Under the pieces are notes generated by a model. It was given only the letters and a program-made list of their open reading frames with translations, was not told the DNA's origin and made no database searches. From contig JANYAG010000180.1 in NCBI GenBank assembly GCA_025361465.1, forward strand, positions 1 through 6,840: a stretch of 6,840 nucleotides of DNA, given 5' to 3'. Positions 1 to 6,811 of the stretch are shown in pieces; positions within the stretch are counted from its first letter, which is position 1; every line of letters begins with the position of its first letter. The position numbers were made by a program, and so were the translations under genes. The stretch comes from Gemmatimonadota bacterium (GTDB lineage Bacteria > Gemmatimonadota > Gemmatimonadetes > Gemmatimonadales > GWC2-71-9).

Positions 1-690
1 GGCCAGCGCCGCCGCCACCGTTCCGGTTCCGCAGGCCAGCGTCTCTCCCTCGACCCCCCGTTCATAGGTCCTGATGGCCCAGGTGGGCTCACCGGAGCTC
101 TCTGGAGGGGTGTGGGCTGCGCCGGCCAGTCGGGACACGAAATTGGCATTCGCGCCGGCGGGTCCCGCCCCGGCGTGGAAGCGGAGTTCTCGCCCCCGGG
201 CCTCCAGGGGCACGGCGGCCAGATCGGCCACCCACGTCACCAGGTGCGGCACCCCAACCGTTCCCAGGGCAATCGACAGCTCCCCGTCGGCCAGCGGGAT
301 CGCCACCGCAGTCGGCACCGCAGCGTCGGGGAAGTGGATCTCGGCGAGGTGACCCTCCCCCACACAGCGGGCCTCGTAGTCCCCGGCGTCCGTCACCAGG
401 GTCATCCTGGCCGGGTCGGCCAGCCCGAGGCGAGCGGCCAGGCGGGTGCTGCACAGGGCGGCATTGCCGCACATGGCCGCCCGGGAGCCATCACTGTTGA
501 AGTAGGTCATCCGGATGCGGTCGGGCCCCAGCGGGGTCACCACGACCAACCCGTCGGCCCCTACCCCGTCCCGCCGGTCGCACACCCGGGCGATTCGCTC
601 CGGGGGCCATTCCGCTTCCGAGGTGGCCCGGCCGTCGAGCATCACGAAGTCGTTGCCGGACCCAGTCATCTTGTGGAACTCGAGGCTCAC
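1..690 (-). CDS. dapF: Diaminopimelate epimerase DapF (3' end cut off by window edge)
   Basis: Interconverts LL- and meso-diaminopimelate in the cytoplasm, supplying meso-DAP for peptidoglycan and lysine; a PLP-independent two-cysteine racemase. Visible family marks: the N-terminal KMTGSGNDFV block (residues 7-16), RRDGVGADGL (39-48), YFNSDGS (63-69), first catalytic Cys at 74 in MCGN, a GANANFV block, and RTYERGVEGETLACGTGT (207-224) with Glu210, Arg211 and the second catalytic Cys220. The 230 codons run in frame to base 1; the family is usually about 270-280 residues, so roughly 40-50 C-terminal residues lie outside. The start is GTG at 690, with GGGGAGG five bases upstream; the ATG at codon 8 would cut into the fold. 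The GTG overlaps the preceding TGA as GTGA, so translation is probably coupled to the GT2 gene. Odd: the loop after Cys74 reads CGNAALC, where the family usually has CGNGARC or similar. Identity is very secure. Confidence 0.95.
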   Translation of the reverse strand, partial: MSLEFHKMTGSGNDFVMLDGRATSEAEWPPERIARVCDRRDGVGADGLVVVTPLGPDRIRMTYFNSDGSRAAMCGNAALCSTRLAARLGLADPARMTLVTDAGDYEARCVGEGHLAEIHFPDAAVPTAVAIPLADGELSIALGTVGVPHLVTWVADLAAVPLEARGRELRFHAGAGPAGANANFVSRLAGAAHTPPESSGEPTWAIRTYERGVEGETLACGTGTVAAALA

Positions 691-1409
691 CCGAGCCTCC
701 CCAGCAATCCCTGCAGCCGGATCCACCAGACCATCCAGATCGCCTCGCGGACGATCCGCTTGTTCATCTTGCTGTGCCCCTCGATCCGGTCGGTGAAGAT
801 GATCGGCACCTCGACCAGCCGGAATCCCTTCCGCCAGGCCCGGTAGCTCATCTCGATCTGGAACGAGTAGCCGTTGGAGGCCACCCGGTCGAGCGGAATC
901 GCCGCGAGCACCTCGCGCCGGAAACACTTGAAGCCGCCGGTCGCGTCGGTGAGCGGCAGCCAGGTGATCCAGCGGACGTACTTGTTGGCAAACCAGGAGA
1001 GCAGCAGCCGGCTCATCGGCCAGTTGATCACCCGCACGCCGTTGACGTAGCGCGAACCGAGCACCAGGTCGGCCCCTTCGATGGCCGTGAGGAACTTGGG
1101 GAGATAGGTCGGATCGTGGGAGAAATCGCTATCCATCTCGAAGACGTAGCGGTAGGGTCGCTCGAGCGCCCAGCGAAACCCGGCCAAGTAGGCTCGGCCG
1201 AGCCCTTCCTTGGCAGGGCGATGCAGTACGTGCACCCGGGGATTGTCCGCCGCCAGCTGATCGGCGATCGCACCGGTGCCATCGGGCGAACCGTCGTCCA
1301 CGACGAGGATGTCGAGTTGCGGGTCCTGTTCGAGGACCAGCGGGACGATCTGCGGGAGGTTCTCCCGCTCGTTGTAGGTGGGAATCACCACCAGTGCGCG
1401 ATCAGCCAT
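687..1409 (-). CDS. Polyprenol-phosphate-mannose synthase-like glycosyltransferase (GT2, DPM1 type)
   Basis: A 240-residue GT-A fold enzyme of family GT2, expected to transfer a hexose (mannose in characterised members, glucose possible) from a nucleotide sugar to a polyprenyl phosphate at the inner face of the membrane. Motifs in order: IPTYNERENL (9-18), VVDDGSPDGT (36-45) for nucleotide binding, the DXD-like metal site MDSDFSHDP (92-100; Asp93, Asp95), GSRYVNG (118-124), NWPMSRLLLS (129-138), DATGGFKCFRR (155-165), SNGYSFQIEM (178-187), and the C-terminal FTDRIEGHSKM (205-215). This set is characteristic of the DPM1 subfamily. No transmembrane segment or GtrA-type domain follows the catalytic domain, unlike some bacterial relatives, so export of the product must rely on another protein. 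The ATG overlaps the end of the YfhO-like gene by 8 bases, and the stop overlaps the dapF start by 4. The product would be a natural donor for the GT-C-like protein encoded just before it. Sugar and lipid specificity are not readable. Confidence 0.93.
   Translation of the reverse strand: MADRALVVIPTYNERENLPQIVPLVLEQDPQLDILVVDDGSPDGTGAIADQLAADNPRVHVLHRPAKEGLGRAYLAGFRWALERPYRYVFEMDSDFSHDPTYLPKFLTAIEGADLVLGSRYVNGVRVINWPMSRLLLSWFANKYVRWITWLPLTDATGGFKCFRREVLAAIPLDRVASNGYSFQIEMSYRAWRKGFRLVEVPIIFTDRIEGHSKMNKRIVREAIWMVWWIRLQGLLGRLG
696..702 (-). promoter_or_regulatory. Ribosome binding site of dapF
   Basis: On the minus strand GGGGAGG stands five bases before the GTG at 690. It is the strongest Shine-Dalgarno-like match seen ahead of any gene in the window. 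It supports the GTG as the true start rather than the ATG at codon 8, and could let dapF be translated at a higher rate than the genes before it. Confidence 0.7.
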
Positions 1410-3849
1410 TCACCGTCCGTCGTTGCATCCAGCCCGCCCCAAGCAGCCCGAGGACTCCGAGCAGCGAGAGCAGCGTAAGCATCTTGCCCGTGTGGTACTC
1501 CGGCACATCGTACGTGAAAGTCACTTCGCGAGTTCCCGGCGGCAGCGCGACGCTCAGCAACGCGCCATCGGCCCGCATCGTCTTGGCCGGCTTGCCGTCG
1601 ACCGTCGCCCGCCAGTCCGGATACCAGTTCTCCGCCACCAGCAGGTAGGTGGTGCGCGCATCCGACCCGTCGAGCTTTACCGTCATCGCGCCCGGTTGCC
1701 ACTCGGCGAGCGCCGCCTTCACCGTCGCGGGCGCTGGCGCAACGCCGCCCGGCTGGACCGCCTCGACGCTGACGGTGTCGGGATAGAGAACGAAGCTGTT
1801 CAGCGGGAAGCGCGGATCGGTCACCGTCGGCACAATAAGGGAGTCGGGCGCCTTGGCCGCCGCGGGAATCACCCGCACCCAGCGCGCCGCCGTGTCGCGC
1901 TGATAGAGGTAGGCCTCGGGGCTCTTCGTCAGTCGCGATGTCTCCGGCAACGAAACCGGTCCCATCACTTTGTGGAAGCCAGCCGGAATCGCGGGCGCCA
2001 TCCCCAGCGCGCCAGCGATCGTGTCGATTGGCATCGCCGTGACGATATACTCGATGGCATAGAGATCCCAGAGCGTCAAGTTGAACTGATGGGTCCAGTC
2101 GTTCTTGGTCCCGAAGAGCTCGTCGAAATACTTGCTCTCCATCCCCTGATAGCCGAAGAGCGTCGGGACATCGTGAGCCATGAGGGTGGACGCCTGATAG
2201 ACGCCGACCTGCCCGAACCGGCCGTTGGGATCATAGCTCCGGAACGGCATCGCGCTCTTCTTCATCGTCGTCGTAATCGGGTCATCGGCGTATGTGACCG
2301 CGGCGGGCGGGAACCACTTCGCAAAGTGATGCAGGATCGACCAGTTGTCAGCACCGACCACGATCACCAGCGCACCAATGGCGACGGCACCGCGCAGCAT
2401 TCCGCGGTGTATCGCCACCAGGATTCCGCCACCGAGGAGCATGACGACGAGCAATCGCACCCCGCCCTGGCGAAGCGCCGGCTCGTTCTCGACGACGCGA
2501 TTCAGGATCGCCTGCGCCCGACCAGGATCGGGCATCGCGCGGGCAAGACCGTTGGCGATGCCCTCCGCGACGCCCTGCATGATGCCCCCTGCCCCGAGCA
2601 ACCCGATCACGCCGAGGGTGCCGAGCGTCGCGAACACGGTGCGCGGCCGCACCGCGCGGGCCAGGAGGGCCTCGGCGCCCAGACCGGCCATGACGGCCAC
2701 AGGCAGTGCCACGAGGTAGAACGCCATGCCGACGGCCCGGACGCTCTTCATCATCGGCAACTGATACCAAAGCAGTTGATAGAACGGTGTGTGACCACCG
2801 AACGCCACCAGCAGAAAGAGCCCCGCGATCACGCCGAACGGAAGCAAGAGCCCGCGCTTCCTCGCCGGGGCGAGCCCGAAGATCGCCAGCGCCGCGGCCA
2901 GCGCGCCCAGGTACTCGGTATGCGACTTGAAGAAGTTCTGGCCCCAGTAGTTGTCGAGCATCCCGTTGAATTGCGGATAGATCGACGTAGCCAGTTCTTC
3001 GATCGGCATGGCAAACTGGCTGGCGTACTCCCAGCCGAGGCTCGGGCCGCCGGCGCCGCGGGGTGTGTACTTGATGTGGCTGAGCACCGGCAGCACCTCG
3101 ATCATCGAGATGCCGAGTCCGAGCACCGCCGCACCCGCTGCGGCCGCCAACGGGATCCAGGGTGAACGACCGCGCGACCGCTCGGGATCAACGAAGCAAA
3201 GCCACAGGGTGAACAGGCCGCAGGCCACCATCAGGTAGTAGGCCATCTGCGTCTGCGGCGTGAGCATGGCAAGCCCGGCGATCACCGCGAACCCACCGAA
3301 CGACCCGGTCTGCCGATGCCGGATCGCACGGATCAGCATCAGGAAGGCCAATGGCGCGAGCGCGGCAACGAAGAGCTTGCCATCGTGCCCGGGGGAGATC
3401 TGCCCGGTGACCATCCCCGTGAGCTCGTAGGCGACACCACCAACCACCGCGGCCCCCCAGCTGAGCCGGAGCCCGCGCAGCAATGCGTACATGCCCCACC
3501 CGGCAAGGACGATATGGGCGAAGAAGCCGAGGGTCATCCCGACATCGGTTGACACGACCCAGCGGAGCCATGCCGTCGGGTAGAAGATGTCGCCGTGCCC
3601 GATGACGGCGAAGAACGGAATGCCGCCGAAGATGTACGGGTTCCACTGCGGGATCTGTCCAGTCTGGCGAAACGCCTCCGCCCCGAAATGGCGGAACGCG
3701 TACCCGGCAATCAACTGGTCATCGCCCGCGAGAAACTGCCCGCCCAGCATCGGGAAGAAGATCGTCAGCGCGACCAGGAGGAACACCGCCAGCGAGAGGA
3801 GCGCGGGCAGGCGTGGTTCGAAGGTCGACTGCTGTTCAGGTGGCGTCAC
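1402..3849 (-). CDS. YfhO-family multi-pass membrane protein (putative GT-C glycosyltransferase)
   Basis: An 815-residue integral membrane protein resembling YfhO-family proteins, which are linked to glycosylation of envelope polymers with lipid-phosphate sugars as donors. Layout: short cytoplasmic N-terminus, first membrane helix about 14-35, then an extracytoplasmic loop with FLAGDD (39-44) and IPQWNPYIFGGIP (66-78), and HGDIFYP near 85-91. The acidic residues (Asp43, Asp44, Asp87) are candidates for the catalytic acid of a GT-C fold. Many hydrophobic helices follow (roughly ten in all), then a soluble, probably periplasmic C-terminal region ending in the family-type YPDWRATVDGK block (743-753), and a last helix at about 790-807. 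The start is taken as GTG at 3849: it has GGAG eight bases upstream and overlaps the preceding gene by 14 bases. A longer frame opening at a TTG at 3954 would add 35 Arg/Ser/Pro-rich residues that look like shadow translation of the upstream gene. Its 3' end overlaps the GT2 gene, the likely donor maker. Family call good; reaction and acceptor inferred. Confidence 0.85.
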   Translation of the reverse strand: MTPPEQQSTFEPRLPALLSLAVFLLVALTIFFPMLGGQFLAGDDQLIAGYAFRHFGAEAFRQTGQIPQWNPYIFGGIPFFAVIGHGDIFYPTAWLRWVVSTDVGMTLGFFAHIVLAGWGMYALLRGLRLSWGAAVVGGVAYELTGMVTGQISPGHDGKLFVAALAPLAFLMLIRAIRHRQTGSFGGFAVIAGLAMLTPQTQMAYYLMVACGLFTLWLCFVDPERSRGRSPWIPLAAAAGAAVLGLGISMIEVLPVLSHIKYTPRGAGGPSLGWEYASQFAMPIEELATSIYPQFNGMLDNYWGQNFFKSHTEYLGALAAALAIFGLAPARKRGLLLPFGVIAGLFLLVAFGGHTPFYQLLWYQLPMMKSVRAVGMAFYLVALPVAVMAGLGAEALLARAVRPRTVFATLGTLGVIGLLGAGGIMQGVAEGIANGLARAMPDPGRAQAILNRVVENEPALRQGGVRLLVVMLLGGGILVAIHRGMLRGAVAIGALVIVVGADNWSILHHFAKWFPPAAVTYADDPITTTMKKSAMPFRSYDPNGRFGQVGVYQASTLMAHDVPTLFGYQGMESKYFDELFGTKNDWTHQFNLTLWDLYAIEYIVTAMPIDTIAGALGMAPAIPAGFHKVMGPVSLPETSRLTKSPEAYLYQRDTAARWVRVIPAAAKAPDSLIVPTVTDPRFPLNSFVLYPDTVSVEAVQPGGVAPAPATVKAALAEWQPGAMTVKLDGSDARTTYLLVAENWYPDWRATVDGKPAKTMRADGALLSVALPPGTREVTFTYDVPEYHTGKMLTLLSLLGVLGLLGAGWMQRRTVNG

Positions 3850-4756
3850 GGGTGTCGCTCCGGGTCGGCAGGAACGGAAGGGCCGCTCCAATTTCGATAA
3901 GGGTGAGGACTCCTCGCCAGACGAGCGAGAGCACGAGGGCGGCCCCCGTGCCAACCGTCCCCTGCAGCAGCAGGAACAGCACCGCCTCGCGTACTGGAAA
4001 GCCGGAGGTCAGCACCGGCACCAGCCGCCCCACCACATACGCGGCGGCGACGCTCCCGGTTGCCACCCACCAGGTAAGGGAGCTCGCATCCATCATCCCA
4101 ATGGCGAGGAAGCGAAGCGCGGCCCCTTGCGCCAGGAACCCGCCGATGTCAAGCAAGGTGGACACCCCGAGCGCATCCGGTTCGAGCGGCCTGATGGCAT
4201 TGGGTCGGCGAATCGCCACGCTGATTCGCCAGGCGACATCCGAGGAAGACAGCAACACCGCCGCGGCGAGCGAACCAGCCACGGTCAGGCAGCCGATCAG
4301 CACCGATGGCAGGCTGGCGTCCATGCGGTTCAGCACGTAGAGTCCGCTCGCCACGGCAGACGCGGAGGCGAGTGTAATCAGGCGCGGGACCACCGCGGCG
4401 GTCACCGCGAAGGTCTCGCTGACGCCGGCCTGCTCGGCAATGGCCGCCATCCGCAGGACGGCGGCACCGTGCGACGGCCGGTACCGGGCCAGGTTGGTCA
4501 GGGCCCAGGCGCGGATGGCAGAGACCACGCTGACCGCCTGTCGCCACCCGAGGGCCACCGAACGCCACGACAAAGCGAGGCAGAGAAAAGACACCAGCGT
4601 GAGCCCGAGCGACGCGAGCAGCGCCAGCGGTTCGAGGTGCCAATGGATCGGTCGAAGCGCGAAGTCGCCGGCGTGTTGCTGCGCCGAGCGGCCTGCGACG
4701 ACGAGCACCACCAGACCGGCAAGCGCCCGCAGCCACCGCGTCGGGGACTCACGCAT
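3836..4756 (-). CDS. Flippase-like / LPG-synthase-TM-type membrane protein, copy B (divergent paralogue)
   Basis: A 306-residue multi-pass membrane protein (about seven or eight hydrophobic stretches) and the tandem paralogue of the gene immediately upstream. It lines up with that gene from end to end without a gap; I count about 99 identical positions of 306. Shared blocks: PIxWH (36-40), LxxYxP (89-94), AExxGVS (107-113), RPxAxxPxxP (184-193), ATGxxAAxY (232-240), GFxVRE (252-257), GTxGxG (266-271) and PFL (294-296). The relatives are annotated as lysylphosphatidylglycerol synthase transmembrane region or flippase-like proteins (MprF membrane part, AglD/UPF0104 group). Here the loop that reads GKYVPGK in copy A is ARYRPSH (90-96), and the LPGGFGVRE turn has become LTSGFPVRE. 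The protein may therefore be a changed-function or partner subunit. The start is ATG at 4756, overlapping the upstream stop by 8 bases; GTG at 4759 is equally in frame. No synthase domain is attached. Family call moderate; transport function inferred. Confidence 0.75.
   Translation of the reverse strand: MRESPTRWLRALAGLVVLVVAGRSAQQHAGDFALRPIHWHLEPLALLASLGLTLVSFLCLALSWRSVALGWRQAVSVVSAIRAWALTNLARYRPSHGAAVLRMAAIAEQAGVSETFAVTAAVVPRLITLASASAVASGLYVLNRMDASLPSVLIGCLTVAGSLAAAVLLSSSDVAWRISVAIRRPNAIRPLEPDALGVSTLLDIGGFLAQGAALRFLAIGMMDASSLTWWVATGSVAAAYVVGRLVPVLTSGFPVREAVLFLLLQGTVGTGAALVLSLVWRGVLTLIEIGAALPFLPTRSDTRDAT
3858..3861 (-). promoter_or_regulatory. Ribosome binding site of the YfhO-like gene
   Basis: On the minus strand GGAG lies eight bases before the GTG at 3849, inside the last codons of flippase-like copy B. 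It decides between this start and the longer TTG-initiated frame opening at 3954. Confidence 0.6.
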
Positions 4757-5669
4757 CACGGGGTCGTCCCACCCAGCGCATCAGGAACGGAATGGCGATG
4801 CCGAGTTCATTGACGGTCAAGGTGATCCGGGAGGCGGCGGCCAGCGCGATCGCTGGTCCATCTCCGATCGTGCCACGGAGCAGCGCGTACATGATCCCCT
4901 CCCTGACGCCGAAGCCGCCCGGCAGGAAGATCGCGAGGTACCCGACGAGATAGGAAGCCGCGAATGCGCCCGTGGCGGTTGACCAGGAAATGACGACCGA
5001 TGGCATCGTCCCGGCCGCCAGGAGCTGGAAGGAGAGGCCGTAACCACCCCAGGCGATCAGGTTGGCAAGGAGTGCCCCGGCGAGTGCGCTGGGGTCAACC
5101 GGCTGCACCGCGTCCGGTCGACCGACGATGAAGCCGATCCGTCGGGTGATCGAGGGCGAAGCGAGCGAGACCGCCCCGATCAGGGCCACGGCCGCCACGA
5201 TGATCGAGGCAATGGATCCTCCCGGGACGGCTTCGAGCAGTGTCGTGCCGGTCAGCGCGAGGGCGATCACCGCGCCGGTAGCAATGGACAGCAGCTGCAT
5301 GATGATCGCCGACCCGGTCGCTGCCGCGCCGGACACTCCCTGCTTCTCCGCCAATATCGCCATGCCGGCGATGGCCCAGAGCTTTCCCGGGACGTACTTC
5401 CCGAGCGAGGAAATACTCCAGATCCGCGCGGCGTCGACCGCGCGAATCCACTGTCCCCACCCGTGCAGGATGACACGCCATCCCCAGATCAGAATGACAT
5501 ACATCACCCATGTGACGAGCAGGGAAGCAACGATGTACTCCCAGCGGAAGTGCCAGGCGATCGGCTGCGCCCGGATCTTGTCCCAGTTCCTCAGGAAATC
5601 GCGCACGATGAAGAAGAGCACCACCGCGCCGATCACCCGCTGCGCCCAGCGCCATCCGGACTTACCCAT
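4749..5669 (-). CDS. Flippase-like / LPG-synthase-TM-type membrane protein, copy A
   Basis: A 306-residue polytopic membrane protein of the lysylphosphatidylglycerol-synthase TM / UPF0104-like group, whose members include the lipid-flipping membrane part of MprF and proteins in glycan pathways. Visible: N-terminal helix (about 11-23), helix 45-62, then the loop SSLGKYVPGKLW (87-98), which is the typical conserved element, AEKQGVS (107-113), several further hydrophobic helices, and the LPGGFGVREG turn (249-258) followed by LLRGTIGDGPA (263-273). The start is ATG at 5669, overlapping the stop of the GT4 gene by 8 bases. The same frame stays open to a GTG at 5882, but the extra 71 residues are Arg/Pro/Ala-rich shadow sequence inside the GT4 gene and no helix is lost by omitting them. 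No clear Shine-Dalgarno precedes the ATG, which suits coupled translation. It sits between a GT4 enzyme and its own divergent copy. It could move a lipid-linked intermediate, but the family is also used for poorly understood envelope proteins. Confidence 0.8.
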   Translation of the reverse strand: MGKSGWRWAQRVIGAVVLFFIVRDFLRNWDKIRAQPIAWHFRWEYIVASLLVTWVMYVILIWGWRVILHGWGQWIRAVDAARIWSISSLGKYVPGKLWAIAGMAILAEKQGVSGAAATGSAIIMQLLSIATGAVIALALTGTTLLEAVPGGSIASIIVAAVALIGAVSLASPSITRRIGFIVGRPDAVQPVDPSALAGALLANLIAWGGYGLSFQLLAAGTMPSVVISWSTATGAFAASYLVGYLAIFLPGGFGVREGIMYALLRGTIGDGPAIALAAASRITLTVNELGIAIPFLMRWVGRPRDA

Positions 5670-6807
5670 GGAGGGCCAGCCGATACCAGCCGAGGCAGCG
5701 CTCGGCGACCACGTCCGGGGACAGGCGTCGGCGCCAGTCCTCCCCAGCGGCCTTCGCGGCCGCGCGCGACCCCGGATCAGCAAGGAGATCGCGCAGAGCA
5801 CTGCTGACCGCGCCGGCCGTCGGCGCGACAACCCGTCCGGCCCCGCCCTCGGGAACCACGTCCAGGACGCCACCGCCATCACGGCACGCTACCACGGGTA
5901 CTCCCTGCATCAAGGCCTCCGCTGCCGTGAGTCCCAACCCCTCCGATTCCGCGGTCATCAGGCAACAGTCTGCCGTCGCAAGGAAGTCGGGCACCCTGGA
6001 CGGCGGCACTTCGCCAGCAAAGTGAACGACGTCTGCCAATCCAAGTTCGTCCACCATGCGCTGCAGGTCAGCGCGCGTTGGCCCGTCCCCGACAATCGTC
6101 AGTGGAACTGCAAGACCGCCTCGTCGCGCCTCGGCAAACGCCTCGATCGCCAAGCCAACCCGCTTCTGCTCGGAAAGTCGCCCGATGACCACCACGCCGC
6201 CCCCACCGGCGCTCCACGGCCTGGGCACGTCCGCAACCGGCATTGGCTGCACCTGTTCCTGCGGGACCTGCACCCCGCCCAGTTGCCCGAGCCGTGTCGC
6301 CCACGGCCGCGATACCGTGGTGACAACCCTTGCCCGGCCCAGGGTTCGCCGGCCGAGCCAACGAATGAACGGATTCTTCTCAAGCAGCCTGACGTCGGTC
6401 CCGTGGCAGGTAATCACCAGGGGGGCCACGGCCGGCGCGGCCACTCCAGCTGGAAACCACCAATGCGCGTGCACAACTGCCTCGCCGGCACCGGCGAGTT
6501 CGGCCAGGGCTCCGCCGCGCAAGGCGCGATGCAGTCGCGCCAGGGAGCGCAATCCGCGCGGCGTCTGGATGGCGGCGGCAAAAGTGCCATGGTAAGCGAG
6601 CGTTTCTGCGCCCGGAGTGCCGTAGCGTACCCGACGGACCGGAATCCCCTCCAGGTCCTCTCGCCCTCCGCTTCCCTCGTCACTGGGCGCCACGACTCGG
6701 ACGTCCACGCCACGTTGCTGCAGTGCCTTCGCCAGCGGATGCAGAAAGGCGCCGGCGACGTCGCCGGGGTGCCGAGGGTAGTTGTGGGTCAGGAAGACCG
6801 CGCGCAT
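5662..6807 (-). CDS. GT4-family glycosyltransferase (GT-B fold, retaining)
   Basis: A 381-residue cytoplasmic or membrane-associated glycosyltransferase with the two-lobe GT-B plan. N-terminal acceptor lobe: LTHNYPRHPGDVAGAF (6-21), HAHWWFPAG (113-121), and TCHGTD (133-138). C-terminal donor lobe: VVIGRLSEQKR (206-216, with the Arg210/Lys215 pair expected to contact donor phosphates), VGDGP (239-243), and the diagnostic EX7E motif Glu289-Glu297 in ESEGLGLTAAEAL. These mark CAZy family GT4, whose members use nucleotide sugars (or sometimes sugar phosphates) to extend envelope glycans or glycolipids with retention of configuration. Length is normal and all motifs look intact. The start is ATG at 6807, giving the usual short beta-strand MRAVFLTHNYP at the N-terminus; no strong ribosome binding site is seen before it. 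The 3' end overlaps the first flippase-like gene by 8 bases. Sugar and acceptor cannot be predicted. It is the first complete gene of the probable operon. Confidence 0.92.
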   Translation of the reverse strand: MRAVFLTHNYPRHPGDVAGAFLHPLAKALQQRGVDVRVVAPSDEGSGGREDLEGIPVRRVRYGTPGAETLAYHGTFAAAIQTPRGLRSLARLHRALRGGALAELAGAGEAVVHAHWWFPAGVAAPAVAPLVITCHGTDVRLLEKNPFIRWLGRRTLGRARVVTTVSRPWATRLGQLGGVQVPQEQVQPMPVADVPRPWSAGGGGVVVIGRLSEQKRVGLAIEAFAEARRGGLAVPLTIVGDGPTRADLQRMVDELGLADVVHFAGEVPPSRVPDFLATADCCLMTAESEGLGLTAAEALMQGVPVVACRDGGGVLDVVPEGGAGRVVAPTAGAVSSALRDLLADPGSRAAAKAAGEDWRRRLSPDVVAERCLGWYRLALHG

Positions 6808-6811
6808 CCGA

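Noticed and set aside
112..846. A 244-codon open frame on the plus strand opposite dapF
   Set aside because: The minus-strand DapF frame has unmistakable catalytic motifs through this region; the plus-strand product has none and crosses the dapF/GT2 junction.
1378..3165. A 595-codon open frame on the plus strand
   Set aside because: It lies antisense to the YfhO-like gene and the start of the GT2 gene. Its product is full of Arg, His and Gln, with no recognisable fold or motif. High GC and the rarity of stops opposite a well-used frame explain it.
3850..3954. N-terminal extension of the YfhO-like protein from a TTG
   Set aside because: It adds 35 Ser/Arg/Pro-rich residues overlapping copy B. 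The GTG at 3849 has a GGAG at good spacing and leaves a normal short lead before the first helix.
3587..4813. A 408-codon open frame on the plus strand
   Set aside because: Antisense to copy B and the 5' part of the YfhO-like gene. Its highly charged, low-complexity Arg/Gly/His-rich product is typical shadow translation, whereas the minus-strand frames give clear membrane proteins.
5670..5882. N-terminal extension of flippase-like copy A
   Set aside because: The extra 71 residues are Arg/Pro/Ala-rich and lie wholly inside the GT4 coding region. The ATG at 5669 gives a protein matching its paralogue residue for residue.
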